DNA of 64,000 nt. It comes from Desulfurococcales archaeon (lineage in GTDB: Archaea > Thermoproteota > Thermoprotei_A > Sulfolobales > Desulfurococcaceae). The translations under genes were made by a program, and so were the position numbers. Below are positions 37,930 to 47,162 of the stretch, one piece after another. The stretch covers positions 372,001 to 436,000 of the forward strand of contig JALVYU010000031.1 of assembly GCA_027022365.1 (NCBI GenBank), read 5' to 3'. Below the pieces are notes generated by a model that worked only from the letters and a program-made list of their open reading frames with translations, was not told the origin of the DNA and searched no databases. Within the stretch, counting starts at the first letter, position 1, and each line of letters begins with the position of its first letter.

Positions 37930-38727
37930 ATGAAAATTCTTGTATCGGGGAAGGGCGGCGTCGGGAAAACCTCAATATCAGCTATGCTCTCACTGATTTT
38001 TTCCCGTAACGGCTACAACGTACTAGCCCTCGACACAGACTCAGTGCCCAATCTCGCGTCGAGCCTAGGTATACCTATAGGTGAAGCAGAGAAAATTGTG
38101 CCGCTGGCGAAGAACGATAAGCTCGCAGAGGAGAGGACGGGTGCCAGGCCGGGAGAGGGCTGGGGCATACTCTTCTCACTAACGCCTAGTGTAGACGATA
38201 TAGCCGACAAGTACGGAGTTAAGATCAATGATAGATTGAAGCTGGTGGTCGTTGGAAGCATAGATATGAGCAAAGAAGGATGCCTATGCCCTGCAATAGC
38301 CCTGGCCAAGGCATTTCTAATACACGTAATGACGCGTAGCCGTGAGGTCATCATTGTAGACGCAGAAGCGGGAGCAGAGGTGTTCGGCAGAGGACTCGCT
38401 GAGAAATTCGACCTAAACATCACGGTCTCCGAGCCCACCATTAAATCACTGGTAATTGCTAGAAAACTCATTAGAATGGCTGACGAGCTTGGTATCAGGA
38501 ATAATATCTTGGTTGTAAACAAGGTCACCGATGAACTCACGGTCGCCCGTTCTATCAAGAAGGTATTCAATTATGAAAGAGTTGATTATCACATCGTCCG
38601 GTACGACCCTGAAGTTATGAAGCTGGAAATGCTTGGAGAAGGCCTAGATAAATTGGGTCCCAACTCAATATTTTTTAAGGACGTCCATTCTCTATATGAG
38701 AAAATCCTCAAATTAAAGAGGAAGTAA
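37930..38727 (+). CDS. cooC: CooC nickel-insertion ATPase
   Basis: A 265-residue ParA/MinD-type ATPase that loads nickel into the C-cluster of CooS. It has the deviant P-loop SGKGGVGKTS (residues 6-15), LALDTDSVPNLASSLG, and the Cys-X-Cys nickel motif GCLCPAIALAKA (about residue 117). It lies 47 nt after cooS. Confidence 0.94.
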   Translation: MKILVSGKGGVGKTSISAMLSLIFSRNGYNVLALDTDSVPNLASSLGIPIGEAEKIVPLAKNDKLAEERTGARPGEGWGILFSLTPSVDDIADKYGVKINDRLKLVVVGSIDMSKEGCLCPAIALAKAFLIHVMTRSREVIIVDAEAGAEVFGRGLAEKFDLNITVSEPTIKSLVIARKLIRMADELGIRNNILVVNKVTDELTVARSIKKVFNYERVDYHIVRYDPEVMKLEMLGEGLDKLGPNSIFFKDVHSLYEKILKLKRK

Positions 38728-38749
38728 CAAAGCCCCGGGGGTGACGAGC

Positions 38750-38953
38750 ATGTGTGAGTCGAAGGCTATAGAATTAACGGAAGCAGGTGAAAAACTACTG
38801 CTCGACGACGTTGCCCTGCTGGAGAACAAAGACGACGCGATAATACTCTATAATATCGAGGGCAAAAAGATCGAGCTGCCCAAGGATCAATACGTGATAG
38901 CACGGATAGACTTCCTGAAACACAAGATCTACTTCAGAAGATACGGAAAATGA
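38750..38953 (+). CDS. cooT: CooT-family small nickel protein
   Basis: About 67 residues. The frame is open to 38741, but GGGGGTGA lies just before the ATG at 38750, and this start gives Met-Cys-Glu, the Cys2 used for nickel by CooT. The body (LLLDDVALLENKDDAIILYN, ARIDFLKHKIYFRRYG) matches the small CooT fold. It supports nickel delivery to CooS or to the hydrogenase. Confidence 0.8.
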   Translation: MCESKAIELTEAGEKLLLDDVALLENKDDAIILYNIEGKKIELPKDQYVIARIDFLKHKIYFRRYGK

Positions 38954-38966
38954 GGTTTAACTAACA

Positions 38967-40898
38967 ATGACTTTACTCCAATATGTTTTTCTCCTCCCAA
39001 TAATTTTCCTGTCCGTATCAACTGTTTCAACATTTTACATAAGAGGAAGAACGGCGTCGATCATATCCTCAATACTATCACTCGCGGCATGCCTCTCTAT
39101 GTTGTTTTTATCAATCAATGTTTTTCTATACTCTAAGACGTACAGGTATGATTTTATTTACTGGCCGTTTCCCTCCCGCACTATGAACGGTTTTGCAGTA
39201 TTCAGGATCAGAATAGATGCGTTATCGGCTTACTTCATATTCATAATCGGCTTAATAGGAGCTATAGCCACGATCTACGGTTTAAAATACATAAACAAGT
39301 ACTCGACCGAGCACATGGGGTTTTTCTCGCTTAACTACTCGCTCTTCATTCTTTCAATGTACATGGCCGTCATCGTATCGGATCTATTCTGGTTTATAGT
39401 GTTCTGGGAATTAATGACGCTATCGTCACAGTTCCTAGTATCTTTCGAGAAGGAGAAGAAGAGAGCTATTTGGGCGGGATACAAGTATTTTACAGTGACC
39501 AAGATCGGGTCGGAGTTCATCATTATCGGGTCACTGATAGCGGTCTTTGTATTGAATAACTTCAATACCTCCTTTAGAAGCATCTCCATAAATGCCGCGG
39601 AGCCTCTGGGGTTCATAACGGTTTTACTAATGTTCATAGGCCTCGCGGTGAAGGCCGCAGTAGTGCCTTTTCACACATGGCTGCCGGACGCCCATCCCGA
39701 AGCACCATCCCATGTCTCGGCACTTCTCAGCGGGGTCATGATCAAGATCCCTATTTACATGATGATTAGATTATTCTACGAATTCACTGCTCCAGGGCTT
39801 GTTTGGGGCATTATAGTCTCTACAATTGGGGCCGCTACACTTACGGTAGGGACTATGTATGCTTTAAAACAGACTGACTCGAAGAGGCTTCTAGCGTATC
39901 ATAGTGTCGGGCAGATCGGGTACATTGTGCTGGGGCTCGGCGCATCTCTCCTACTGGTTTCTCTAAAAGACTACCTATTGGCCGGCGTAGCCCTGATCGC
40001 CTGCCTCTACCATCTAGTCAACCACGCGTTGTTCAAGTCCGCATTATTCCTTACAGCAGGCTCTGTCGAGTATGCTACTGGTCTCCGCGACCTGAACAGG
40101 CTGGGCGGGCTAGCCAGGTATATGCCCTACACCGCTCTAGCAGCCCTTATAGCTTCATTATCTATCTCGGGCATACCCCCGTTCAACGGGTTCGTGAGCA
40201 AGTGGCTAGTATATTGTTCCACGTTCTTGGCTGGAGGATTGTTATTGGTTTATGGAGTGCTCGCACTCTTTATAAGCTCGGTAACCTCGGCGAGCTTCAT
40301 AAAATTCTTTACAACAATGTTTACGAGGGAGGCCTCGAGGATCAATGCATCGGGGGTCAGGGAAGTCCCTCGTTCTATGAGCTCTTCCCAACTAGTATTA
40401 GGTATTCTATGTATTGTGTTCGGGGTATTCCCGCTGGTACCGCTCAGCCTTATTTTACCGGTGCTGGGTGTTGAAGCACCACACATCTATGATGTTATCG
40501 GCAGATCGGTCTCTATCAACATAGGCTATATAGGTATCGGGTCGTCTGCACACTTCTATCCACTAGTGATCGCTGTGATACTCTCTGCTTTCCTGCCTCT
40601 CATCTATGTCGTGGTGGTCAAGGGGGCGGATGCCAGGTATGAGCCGTGGACGTGTGGATCGCTTGTCGAGAAGAGGAAGTTATTGTATCCGGCTAGATCC
40701 TACTATAAGGACTTCGAGGAAGTTTTCGGGGAGATATATTCTGTGGGCGATTATTTCTATAAGATGATCGTAGGGATCATCCCGCGGAGGGTTTACTCTG
40801 CTTTCAAGCGTTTTGTAGGTCTGGCTGAGGATCCCGTGGTCATGTACATGGTGATGCTGGCCATCATCGTGATCGCACTGCTTGTGATGGGTGTTTAG
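38967..40898 (+). CDS. Antiporter-like membrane subunit of the group 4 hydrogenase (NuoL/HyfB/CooM type)
   Basis: A 643-residue subunit with about 14-16 membrane helices. It has the Proton_antipo_M pattern: WLPDAHPEAPSHVSALLSG (TM7/8), the Lys-containing KAAVVPFHTW, LLAYHSVGQIGYIVLGLG and HALFKSALFLTAGSVEYATG. The cytoplasmic C-terminal part is like that of CooM/HycC. It would couple electron transfer to ion movement. First of the hydrogenase genes. Confidence 0.9.
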   Translation: MTLLQYVFLLPIIFLSVSTVSTFYIRGRTASIISSILSLAACLSMLFLSINVFLYSKTYRYDFIYWPFPSRTMNGFAVFRIRIDALSAYFIFIIGLIGAIATIYGLKYINKYSTEHMGFFSLNYSLFILSMYMAVIVSDLFWFIVFWELMTLSSQFLVSFEKEKKRAIWAGYKYFTVTKIGSEFIIIGSLIAVFVLNNFNTSFRSISINAAEPLGFITVLLMFIGLAVKAAVVPFHTWLPDAHPEAPSHVSALLSGVMIKIPIYMMIRLFYEFTAPGLVWGIIVSTIGAATLTVGTMYALKQTDSKRLLAYHSVGQIGYIVLGLGASLLLVSLKDYLLAGVALIACLYHLVNHALFKSALFLTAGSVEYATGLRDLNRLGGLARYMPYTALAALIASLSISGIPPFNGFVSKWLVYCSTFLAGGLLLVYGVLALFISSVTSASFIKFFTTMFTREASRINASGVREVPRSMSSSQLVLGILCIVFGVFPLVPLSLILPVLGVEAPHIYDVIGRSVSINIGYIGIGSSAHFYPLVIAVILSAFLPLIYVVVVKGADARYEPWTCGSLVEKRKLLYPARSYYKDFEEVFGEIYSVGDYFYKMIVGIIPRRVYSAFKRFVGLAEDPVVMYMVMLAIIVIALLVMGV

Positions 40899-40900
40899 CC

Positions 40901-41794
40901 GTGGTGTGGCTCAATACTCTCTATGGTGTACTTAATGCCTGCTTCATATTATTGGTGGGCCCACTCATAGACGGCGTTGAGAGGAAGATCCGTGCAAGGC
41001 TCCAGAACAGGAGGGGGCCCTCGATACTGCAGACATGGTATGACCTAGTAAAGCTGCTTAGAAAACCCGCTGCCAGAACAGGTGTTCCCTCAACGCTTTT
41101 CAGGTTATCCGTCTACATAGGATTTGTAAACCTATTGATAGTCTCGCTTTTCATCCCCTCGATACTCTGCGGCGGTATGGGTTTCTTCGGTGACCTGATC
41201 CTCTTCATATACCTTTTATCGTCTTCCAAGGTATTCGTCCTAATAGGGAGCTACAGCTCCGGTAGCCCTTACGCCTCGATAGGCTCTACTAGGGAAGTAT
41301 CGCTGAGCATGGCGTCGGAGCTGGTGCTGGCCGAGATAATTGCGCTGATCGCTCTGTCCAGGAGCAGTCTTTTACTGAGCAATGTTTTCCCTGTTACAGC
41401 GGTTTTGAGGCCATCGGTTCTCATCGGGCTGGGAGTACTGGGTATTATAGTCTATATCGAGCACTCTAGATTACCCTTCGAAATCGGTGAGGCCGAGCCC
41501 GAGCTCGCCGGGGGATACACCATAGAGTATGCTGGCAGAGACCTAGGATTCATCCTATGGTCGAACACTATAAGGAGAACACTACTGACGACTTTCCTGA
41601 TAGACCTGATTATCCCGCTCGACGTATTATACCACCTGGTCATCTACCCCGTCCTCTTGTTCTCGATAATGATTGTTTTCACAGCTATCGAGACTGGTTG
41701 GGGAAGGCTCAGGATAGATATCTCCCTCAAATACGTCAAGAGGTTAAGCTATGTCATGTGGGGTGTGATCCTGCTTGCGCTCATCGGGTATTAA
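40901..41794 (+). CDS. NuoH/HycD/CooK-type membrane subunit of the hydrogenase
   Basis: A 297-residue subunit with eight helices. It has the NuoH signature: GVERKIRARLQNRRGPSILQ, the loop YASIGSTREVSLSMASELVL, and the acidic SRLPFEIGEAEPELAGGYTI. It links the hydrogenase module to the antiporter-like subunit. The GTG start follows the previous stop by 2 nt. Confidence 0.92.
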   Translation: MVWLNTLYGVLNACFILLVGPLIDGVERKIRARLQNRRGPSILQTWYDLVKLLRKPAARTGVPSTLFRLSVYIGFVNLLIVSLFIPSILCGGMGFFGDLILFIYLLSSSKVFVLIGSYSSGSPYASIGSTREVSLSMASELVLAEIIALIALSRSSLLLSNVFPVTAVLRPSVLIGLGVLGIIVYIEHSRLPFEIGEAEPELAGGYTIEYAGRDLGFILWSNTIRRTLLTTFLIDLIIPLDVLYHLVIYPVLLFSIMIVFTAIETGWGRLRIDISLKYVKRLSYVMWGVILLALIGY

Positions 41795-41798
41795 TCAA

Positions 41799-43481
41799 GT
41801 GAGGCCCAGGAACAAGTACGAGCTCATGATTGATCTGAGGCGCTTCGGCGAGCCCCGTCTCAGGGGTAAGTACTTGTTTCTATCCAGGATAAAGAGCGGT
41901 AGATTAAGGGATCTAGTTGATTATCTCCACTGGAGGCTAGGGGGATATTATTCGACATCCATAGGCGTTGATGAGAGGCCTCTTGACGGTTACTTCCACG
42001 TCTACCACGTCTTCGTCCTTGAAGAATACGGGGTGTACGTACTGGTTGATCTCATCGCCGACCCCGGGCATCCCGTCGTCGAATCAATAACTCCCGTTGT
42101 ACCCGCCGCTAATTGGGCTGAGAGGGAGATAATGGATTTTATAGGGGTCAAGTTCAGAGGGCACCCCGAACCCCATAGGCTCATACTTCCTGATGACTGG
42201 CCTGAAAACGTCTACCCGTTGAGAAAGGATTACCCGTACGATGACAAGCTCCCTACAAGCGATAAAATAGCTAAGCTTGTACGCGAATCCTCGCCAGCTA
42301 CATGGGAACCTGAAGCCCCTGGGGATCATACCGTTATACCGGTTGGCCCTTATCACCCAGCCCTCCACGAGCCCGAGTACTTCGAGCTATTCGTTGAGGG
42401 CGAGAAGATTGTTGATGCTAGGTATAAGGGCTTCATGGTTCACAGGGGGATCGAGAAGATCGCCGAGTCCAGGCTATCATACAACCAAGTGTCTTTCATA
42501 GCGGAGAGAATCTGCGGTATCTGCGGCTTCACGCACAGTACTGCGTACTGCCAGGCCGTGGAGGAAGCAGCGGGGATCGATGTGCCTGAGAGAGCGGAGT
42601 ATATTAGGAGCATACTCCTCGAGATCGAGAGGATCCATAGCCACTTCCTATGGATGGGCGTCGCCTTCCACCTCCTAGGCTACGATACAGGCTTCATGAT
42701 AATGTGGAGGCTGCGCGAAAGCATCATGGATCTAGCCGAGGAACTGACGGGGAGCAGGAAGATGTATGGAGCGAACATCGTCGGAGGGATCAGGGATAAA
42801 TGGGATATCAGGGACGATAAAGCGGCCTTGATCAAGAGAATGCTGGACGAGATAAGGGAGGAATACCTGAAGTACATCCCAAAGATCATTTCCCTGGAGG
42901 AGATCAAGAAGAGGACACGGGGAGTAGGAGTATTATCGAGGAGCGATGCAAGGAAGTACAGCGTCCTCGGCCCACACGCAAGGGCGTCCGGGATAAAAAC
43001 AGATGTACGCAAGTACAGGCCATACGCCGCCTACAAGTACGTCAACGTCGAGATCCCAGTACTAGATGACGGAGACATATACGCGAGAATGATTGTCAGG
43101 CACGAGGAGATCCTGGCATCAATCGATCTAATACATAGGCTTCTAGACAATATCCCTAAAACCCCCCTCCACGCCGACACCAGCTATATCCCTGAGAGAA
43201 GACATGGGATCGGGTGCACCGAGGCCCCGCGGGGCGAGGACCTGCACTTCGTCATAACCGGGAGGGACAACAAGCTCTATAGGTGGAGGCCTAGGGCCCC
43301 GACATATAATAATCTCCTATCAGTCCCAGCCATGCTCCGCGGGGAATACCTCGCGGACGCACCAATAATAATTGCAAGCATAGACCCGTGTTTCTCCTGC
43401 ACAGACCACGTCGTAGTCGTAGACCTTAGATCCGGTAGGAGGAGGCCCTTGAGAACAAGAGGAGTTGTAGGGGGGCGGTGA
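41799..43481 (+). CDS. Fused NuoC-NuoD type hydrogenase large subunit (HycE-like)
   Basis: About 560 residues. The first 150 are a NuoC/CooU-like domain (HPVVESITPVVPAANWAERE), the rest the [NiFe] large subunit. Nickel ligands are present: RICGICGFTHSTAYC (L1) and SIDPCFSCTDH (L2). These are the two CxxC pairs of an active group 4 hydrogenase, not of complex I. The fusion is as in HycE of formate hydrogenlyase. A 20-residue extension follows the last Cys motif and could be cut off on maturation. The frame is open to 41775; GTG 41799 lies just after the upstream stop. Confidence 0.93.
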   Translation: MRPRNKYELMIDLRRFGEPRLRGKYLFLSRIKSGRLRDLVDYLHWRLGGYYSTSIGVDERPLDGYFHVYHVFVLEEYGVYVLVDLIADPGHPVVESITPVVPAANWAEREIMDFIGVKFRGHPEPHRLILPDDWPENVYPLRKDYPYDDKLPTSDKIAKLVRESSPATWEPEAPGDHTVIPVGPYHPALHEPEYFELFVEGEKIVDARYKGFMVHRGIEKIAESRLSYNQVSFIAERICGICGFTHSTAYCQAVEEAAGIDVPERAEYIRSILLEIERIHSHFLWMGVAFHLLGYDTGFMIMWRLRESIMDLAEELTGSRKMYGANIVGGIRDKWDIRDDKAALIKRMLDEIREEYLKYIPKIISLEEIKKRTRGVGVLSRSDARKYSVLGPHARASGIKTDVRKYRPYAAYKYVNVEIPVLDDGDIYARMIVRHEEILASIDLIHRLLDNIPKTPLHADTSYIPERRHGIGCTEAPRGEDLHFVITGRDNKLYRWRPRAPTYNNLLSVPAMLRGEYLADAPIIIASIDPCFSCTDHVVVVDLRSGRRRPLRTRGVVGGR

Positions 43482-43484
43482 TAA

Positions 43485-43988
43485 ATGAACAGGATCAAGG
43501 TGCTCCTCGAAAATCTTAGAAGAGGAGTCGTGACGGAGCAATACCCCTTCAAGCCCATCAGAGTCCCGGAGAGGCTGAGGGGCAAACCAGTAATAGACCC
43601 TGATAAGTGCGCTGGCTGCGGGGCATGCGTTAATGCATGTCCTCCAAACGCGCTTACAATGCGTGACGATAAGCACAGCTCGATGAGGTTCATAGTGTTA
43701 TTCATTGGTCGATGCATCTACTGCGGGAAATGCGAGGAGGCCTGCCCGTTCGGCGCTATAAGGCTTACAAGGGAGTTCGAGCTGGCCGCTGAGAATAGGG
43801 AGGACCTCTACCAAGTGGTAGGGCTGAGACTGTATCACTGCCCATTGTGCGGCGAGCCCTTCACGACTGTGAGGCTGATCAAGAGGGTCGTGGAGGCCCT
43901 GCCCGAGGAGCAGAGGGCAGCGGCCACCTTATGTCCCAGATGCCGCGAATCAGTTACGGCCCACTACAGGAGCTATGCCCGGAGGTAG
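43485..43988 (+). CDS. Hydrogenase ferredoxin subunit (NuoI/HycF/CooX type) with C-terminal Cys pairs
   Basis: A 167-residue subunit with two [4Fe-4S] motifs, CAGCGACVNACPPN and CIYCGKCEEACPFG. A C-terminal pair of CxxC motifs, YHCPLCGEPFTT and LCPRCRES, can bind a zinc ribbon or rubredoxin-like iron. It passes electrons to the small subunit. The 3-nt gap to the large subunit gene shows tight coupling. Confidence 0.92.
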   Translation: MNRIKVLLENLRRGVVTEQYPFKPIRVPERLRGKPVIDPDKCAGCGACVNACPPNALTMRDDKHSSMRFIVLFIGRCIYCGKCEEACPFGAIRLTREFELAAENREDLYQVVGLRLYHCPLCGEPFTTVRLIKRVVEALPEEQRAAATLCPRCRESVTAHYRSYARR

Positions 43989-43994
43989 GTATCC

Positions 43995-44573
43995 GTGAAA
44001 CTGTATCGGAGGAGCCTATGGGTCTTCCACCTGAACAGCGGGAGCTGTAATGGGTGTGATATAGAGATACTCAACGCCCTAGCCCCTAGACAGGACGCTG
44101 AGAGGCTGGGCGTAAAGCTTGTCGGGTCGCCGAGACACGCGGACGCAATACTTTTCACCGGCCCGGTCACGAGGGAAGCCCTGCCCAGTGTTGTCAGAGC
44201 CATTCAGGCGGTGCCGGAGCCGAAGATCGTCTTGGCCGTGGGCGCGTGTGCCTGTGGGGGAGGTATCTGGCACGACAGCTACTGTGTCCTAGGGGGGATA
44301 CAGGGGCTCTACAGGGTATTGAAGAGCATGGGTGTAGCGCCTCCGAAGACGATCTATGTGCCTGGATGCCCCCCTAAGCCCGAGGCGATAATTCACGGCA
44401 TAATGCTGGCCAGGGGGCTTGCGGGACAGAGGCAGGCTAGATCCGAGTACTTCGAGGAGCAGGGCCCGGCGGTGAAGGCCGAGGAGGATCTCCACAGGTT
44501 ATTCCATAAGTGCTTCCCGGGACGCCTGCCGCCTAAGACCGCCCGGGTCGAGTGGGGGGTGACACGCTATTGA
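43995..44573 (+). CDS. Hydrogenase small subunit (NuoB/HycG/CooL type)
   Basis: A 192-residue subunit holding the proximal [4Fe-4S] cluster: GSCNGCDIEILNA, AVGACACGGGIWH and VPGCPPKPEAIIHG are the family cysteines. GTG start. The C-terminal 40 residues are extra to the minimal fold. It forms the catalytic dimer with the large subunit. Confidence 0.93.
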   Translation: MKLYRRSLWVFHLNSGSCNGCDIEILNALAPRQDAERLGVKLVGSPRHADAILFTGPVTREALPSVVRAIQAVPEPKIVLAVGACACGGGIWHDSYCVLGGIQGLYRVLKSMGVAPPKTIYVPGCPPKPEAIIHGIMLARGLAGQRQARSEYFEEQGPAVKAEEDLHRLFHKCFPGRLPPKTARVEWGVTRY

Positions 44574-44854
44574 ATACTAGCTGGTTCTTGTCGTTGTACA
44601 TACCGGTTATCACCTGTGTCTTCATAGCGGCGATAACGCTGTACATGTACAGGATACTCCGGGGCCCGACGATACCCGACATGGTGCTGGGTATCGACTG
44701 TATGAGCTACGACCTAGCCGTCTTTATAGCACTGGTATCGCTGTACTACGATACGTCCTTCCTCATCATAGGCTCCCTCATGATCTCTCTATGGGCGTTC
44801 ATGTTCGACGTATACATCTCGAAGTACTACTTGAAGAAGGAGCTGGGTGATTAG
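44570..44854 (+). CDS. mnhF: MrpF/MnhF-type antiporter subunit
   Basis: 94 residues, three helices. MrpF signature: YRILRGPTIPDMVLGIDCMSYD. It starts with TTG at 44570, overlapping the stop of the small subunit, behind GGGGGTGA at 44554-44561. First of seven Mrp-like genes that add a Na+/H+ antiporter module. Confidence 0.85.
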   Translation: MNTSWFLSLYIPVITCVFIAAITLYMYRILRGPTIPDMVLGIDCMSYDLAVFIALVSLYYDTSFLIIGSLMISLWAFMFDVYISKYYLKKELGD

Positions 44855-44855
44855 A

Positions 44856-45230
44856 ATGCTCGGCGAGATAATTCAGCAGATAGTGTTCGGTATAGGTGTG
44901 TGCCTAGTAACCATTGGCGCCGTATTCGATCTATTGGCGGCGCTCGGCCTGGTGAGGTTCCCGTGCTTCTACGTCAGAATGCATGCGGCGACCATAGGGG
45001 TTATAGGCGGGGCCGTCGTCCCCCTGATCGGCGTCTCCCTCATCAGCCTCGTCTCCGACCAGCTCGGCCCCTACAGGTTCATGTTTGCGGGTATATCGTT
45101 CTTCACGGCACTGCTGATAATGATCACGGCCCCCGTCGGGACGCACATACTCGCCAACGCTGCACATAAGCTGGATCTATCGCCTAAGGAACCCATTATA
45201 GTTGATAAGATGGGGGAGGATAAGCGTTGA
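44856..45230 (+). CDS. mnhG: MrpG/MnhG-type antiporter subunit
   Basis: About 124 residues, three helices. MrpG signature: LLAALGLVRFPCFYVRMHAA and TAPVGTHILANAAHK. The ATG at 44856 lies behind GGGTGA; the frame is open 9 nt further up. Gap to mnhF is one base. Confidence 0.87.
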   Translation: MLGEIIQQIVFGIGVCLVTIGAVFDLLAALGLVRFPCFYVRMHAATIGVIGGAVVPLIGVSLISLVSDQLGPYRFMFAGISFFTALLIMITAPVGTHILANAAHKLDLSPKEPIIVDKMGEDKR

Positions 45231-45475
45231 TCTATCCGTTGCTACTCCTATGCTTCTTCTCGACGGCGGGGATGATCTCGTCGTACCTGGCTATACGAGA
45301 GAAGGACTTGCTGAGGGCGATAGCGTTGTCGGCTGTCCAGTCAGTAGCATTCGCCCTGCTCTACGCGGTGCTGCTAGCACCCGATATACTCCTCGTGTAC
45401 CTCGCGGTCGGCCTCGGGATATACCCGATCATACTCATCTATACAGTAAAGAAGACGAGGAGGTATGAGGAATGA
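45227..45475 (+). CDS. DUF4040/MbhD-type antiporter subunit (MrpA C-terminal-like)
   Basis: 82 residues, three helices. EKDLLRAIALSAVQSVAFALL and LLAPDILLVYLAVGLG match the MbhD/DUF4040 piece related to the MrpA C-terminus. TTG start, overlapping mnhG and the next gene by 4 nt each. Confidence 0.8.
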   Translation: MIYPLLLLCFFSTAGMISSYLAIREKDLLRAIALSAVQSVAFALLYAVLLAPDILLVYLAVGLGIYPIILIYTVKKTRRYEE

Positions 45476-46269
45476 GGAGGGGCATCTCTAGGTCTTCACT
45501 AGTGATAGTCTCGCTCGCACTAGCTCTCTCACTGATACTCGTCTACTTCGCGGCGATGGGAGGCCTAGGCGGCCACCCCTCCGCATCAATAGTGGGCATA
45601 GGCCAGTTCATAGTAAACAACACGTACAACGTGTTTAACAGAACATACTGGGCAGGGAGCCCGGAGGCGGTGACGTCCATTATATGGGATTACAGGGGCT
45701 TCGACACCATTTTCGAGACAACCGTGCTCTTCGCGGCGGTTATGGCGGCCCTCCTCCTAGTCCCCGGAGGCATCAGGGGCCGCATACAAGGGTCTGGAAA
45801 GGACGAGGGGTTGACACTGATTGTTAAGACGGCTTCGAAGATAATATCGTGTATAGTGGTCGTCCTAGCGCTGAACCTGGCCCTGAGGGGATACATATCT
45901 CCCGGAGGAGGCTTCGCGGGCGGCTCATCCTACGCTATAGCCCCGCTGCTTCTGATCGCCGGGTTATCGGTTTTCTACCTTGTACGGCTGGGGTACAGGT
46001 TGTCCCGCGCCATCGGTCTCAGAACCCTTGGGCTGGTGGGCCTAGTTGTTGTTTCGTCCCTACCGCTGCTCTACATGGGCTACATTATCCAGAACCAGGC
46101 AAAGCCCGGCTCGATGTTCCCGGGCTACCCTGTTTTCCTGGGCCCGCTCTACCTCGGCGGATCCCTTATCTACATGAATGTCTTCGAGTTCCTCGTCGTC
46201 TCGATGGAGTTCATCATAATATTCATAGCGATGTTCCTGCTCGACAGGGGGTGTGGCGGCAGTGCTTAG
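45472..46269 (+). CDS. mnhB: MrpB/MnhB-type antiporter subunit with MbhE-like N-terminus
   Basis: 265 residues. The N-terminal 105 residues are MbhE-like (VTSIIWDYRGFDTIFETTVLF); the remainder is MnhB (YISPGGGFAGGSSYAIAPLL). In Mbh complexes these are two genes, here one. It belongs to the membrane antiporter module. Confidence 0.87.
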   Translation: MRRGISRSSLVIVSLALALSLILVYFAAMGGLGGHPSASIVGIGQFIVNNTYNVFNRTYWAGSPEAVTSIIWDYRGFDTIFETTVLFAAVMAALLLVPGGIRGRIQGSGKDEGLTLIVKTASKIISCIVVVLALNLALRGYISPGGGFAGGSSYAIAPLLLIAGLSVFYLVRLGYRLSRAIGLRTLGLVGLVVVSSLPLLYMGYIIQNQAKPGSMFPGYPVFLGPLYLGGSLIYMNVFEFLVVSMEFIIIFIAMFLLDRGCGGSA

Positions 46270-46663
46270 CTGGATACTGGTCTTGTACGTCTACCTTACA
46301 CTCTTCGTGACGGGCGGCATCGCGGTTTACGGAGTTGTCGCGAAGAGGAATATAGTTAAGAAGATCATTGCCCTGACGATCTTTAACGACGCCGTAAACA
46401 CGGTAGCGATATTTATAGGATACCGCTTAATACCCCGCCCGCTCCCACCGATCATGCCAACGATCCATCCTAATAGGCAGATCTACTCGGCATTCATATC
46501 GTCATCGGTTGATCCCCTCCCCCAAGCACTCGTAATAACGGCCATAGTAATAGGTGTAGCCGTCACATGCTTCCTCGCGTTCCTCGCCATAAGGCTCTAT
46601 GATAGGTTCGGCACGACGGATTACCAGGAGATTAAGAGGCTGGTCAGAGGTGGTAAGAGATGA
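46253..46663 (+). CDS. mnhC: MrpC/MnhC-type antiporter subunit (NuoK-like)
   Basis: 136 residues, three helices: VAKRNIVKKIIALTIFNDAV and PLPQALVITAIVIGVAVTCF follow the MnhC/NuoK pattern. It overlaps the end of mnhB by 17 nt, with a GTG start. Confidence 0.87.
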   Translation: MAAVLSWILVLYVYLTLFVTGGIAVYGVVAKRNIVKKIIALTIFNDAVNTVAIFIGYRLIPRPLPPIMPTIHPNRQIYSAFISSSVDPLPQALVITAIVIGVAVTCFLAFLAIRLYDRFGTTDYQEIKRLVRGGKR

Positions 46664-47148
46664 GGAGATACATTGTCTTGTTCATATTCTACTTCATAAT
46701 CTACTTGTTGCTCTCAGGGGGAACATACTTCACGGACGTCTTCTTCGCCGCCGTAGTTGCCGCCATAGCCTCGGCTCTCACCGCTAAGCTGCTGGTGAGG
46801 AACGAGGAGAAGCTCGAGCTACGCCGCTTATATTACCTACTAAAGTATTTCTTCAGGTACATGCTCGTCGATGAGATCCGTGCACACATCGATGTCGCGC
46901 GCCGTGTATTGACGGGGGAGATCAGGCCTGGCATTGTAGCGGTTCCCTACTATGTCGGCTCCGACTACGCGAAGACATTGATCGCGAACTCTATAACCAA
47001 TACTCCTGGAACCGTCGTGGTCGGCATAGATGATCGTGAGAAGCTCATGTATGTTCACTGGATCGACGTGAAGGCCCTAGATCCCTCTACGTGCAGGATG
47101 TATATCTCGAGGGTGTTCGAGGAATACGCTATGAAAATATTTGAGTAG
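46660..47148 (+). CDS. mnhE: MrpE/MnhE-type antiporter subunit
   Basis: 162 residues, one or two N-terminal helices and a soluble tail. The MnhE motifs IRPGIVAVPYY and LIANSITNTPGTVVV are clear. It overlaps mnhC by 4 nt. Confidence 0.88.
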   Translation: MRRYIVLFIFYFIIYLLLSGGTYFTDVFFAAVVAAIASALTAKLLVRNEEKLELRRLYYLLKYFFRYMLVDEIRAHIDVARRVLTGEIRPGIVAVPYYVGSDYAKTLIANSITNTPGTVVVGIDDREKLMYVHWIDVKALDPSTCRMYISRVFEEYAMKIFE

Positions 47149-47162
47149 GTGGTGCGTTAGAC

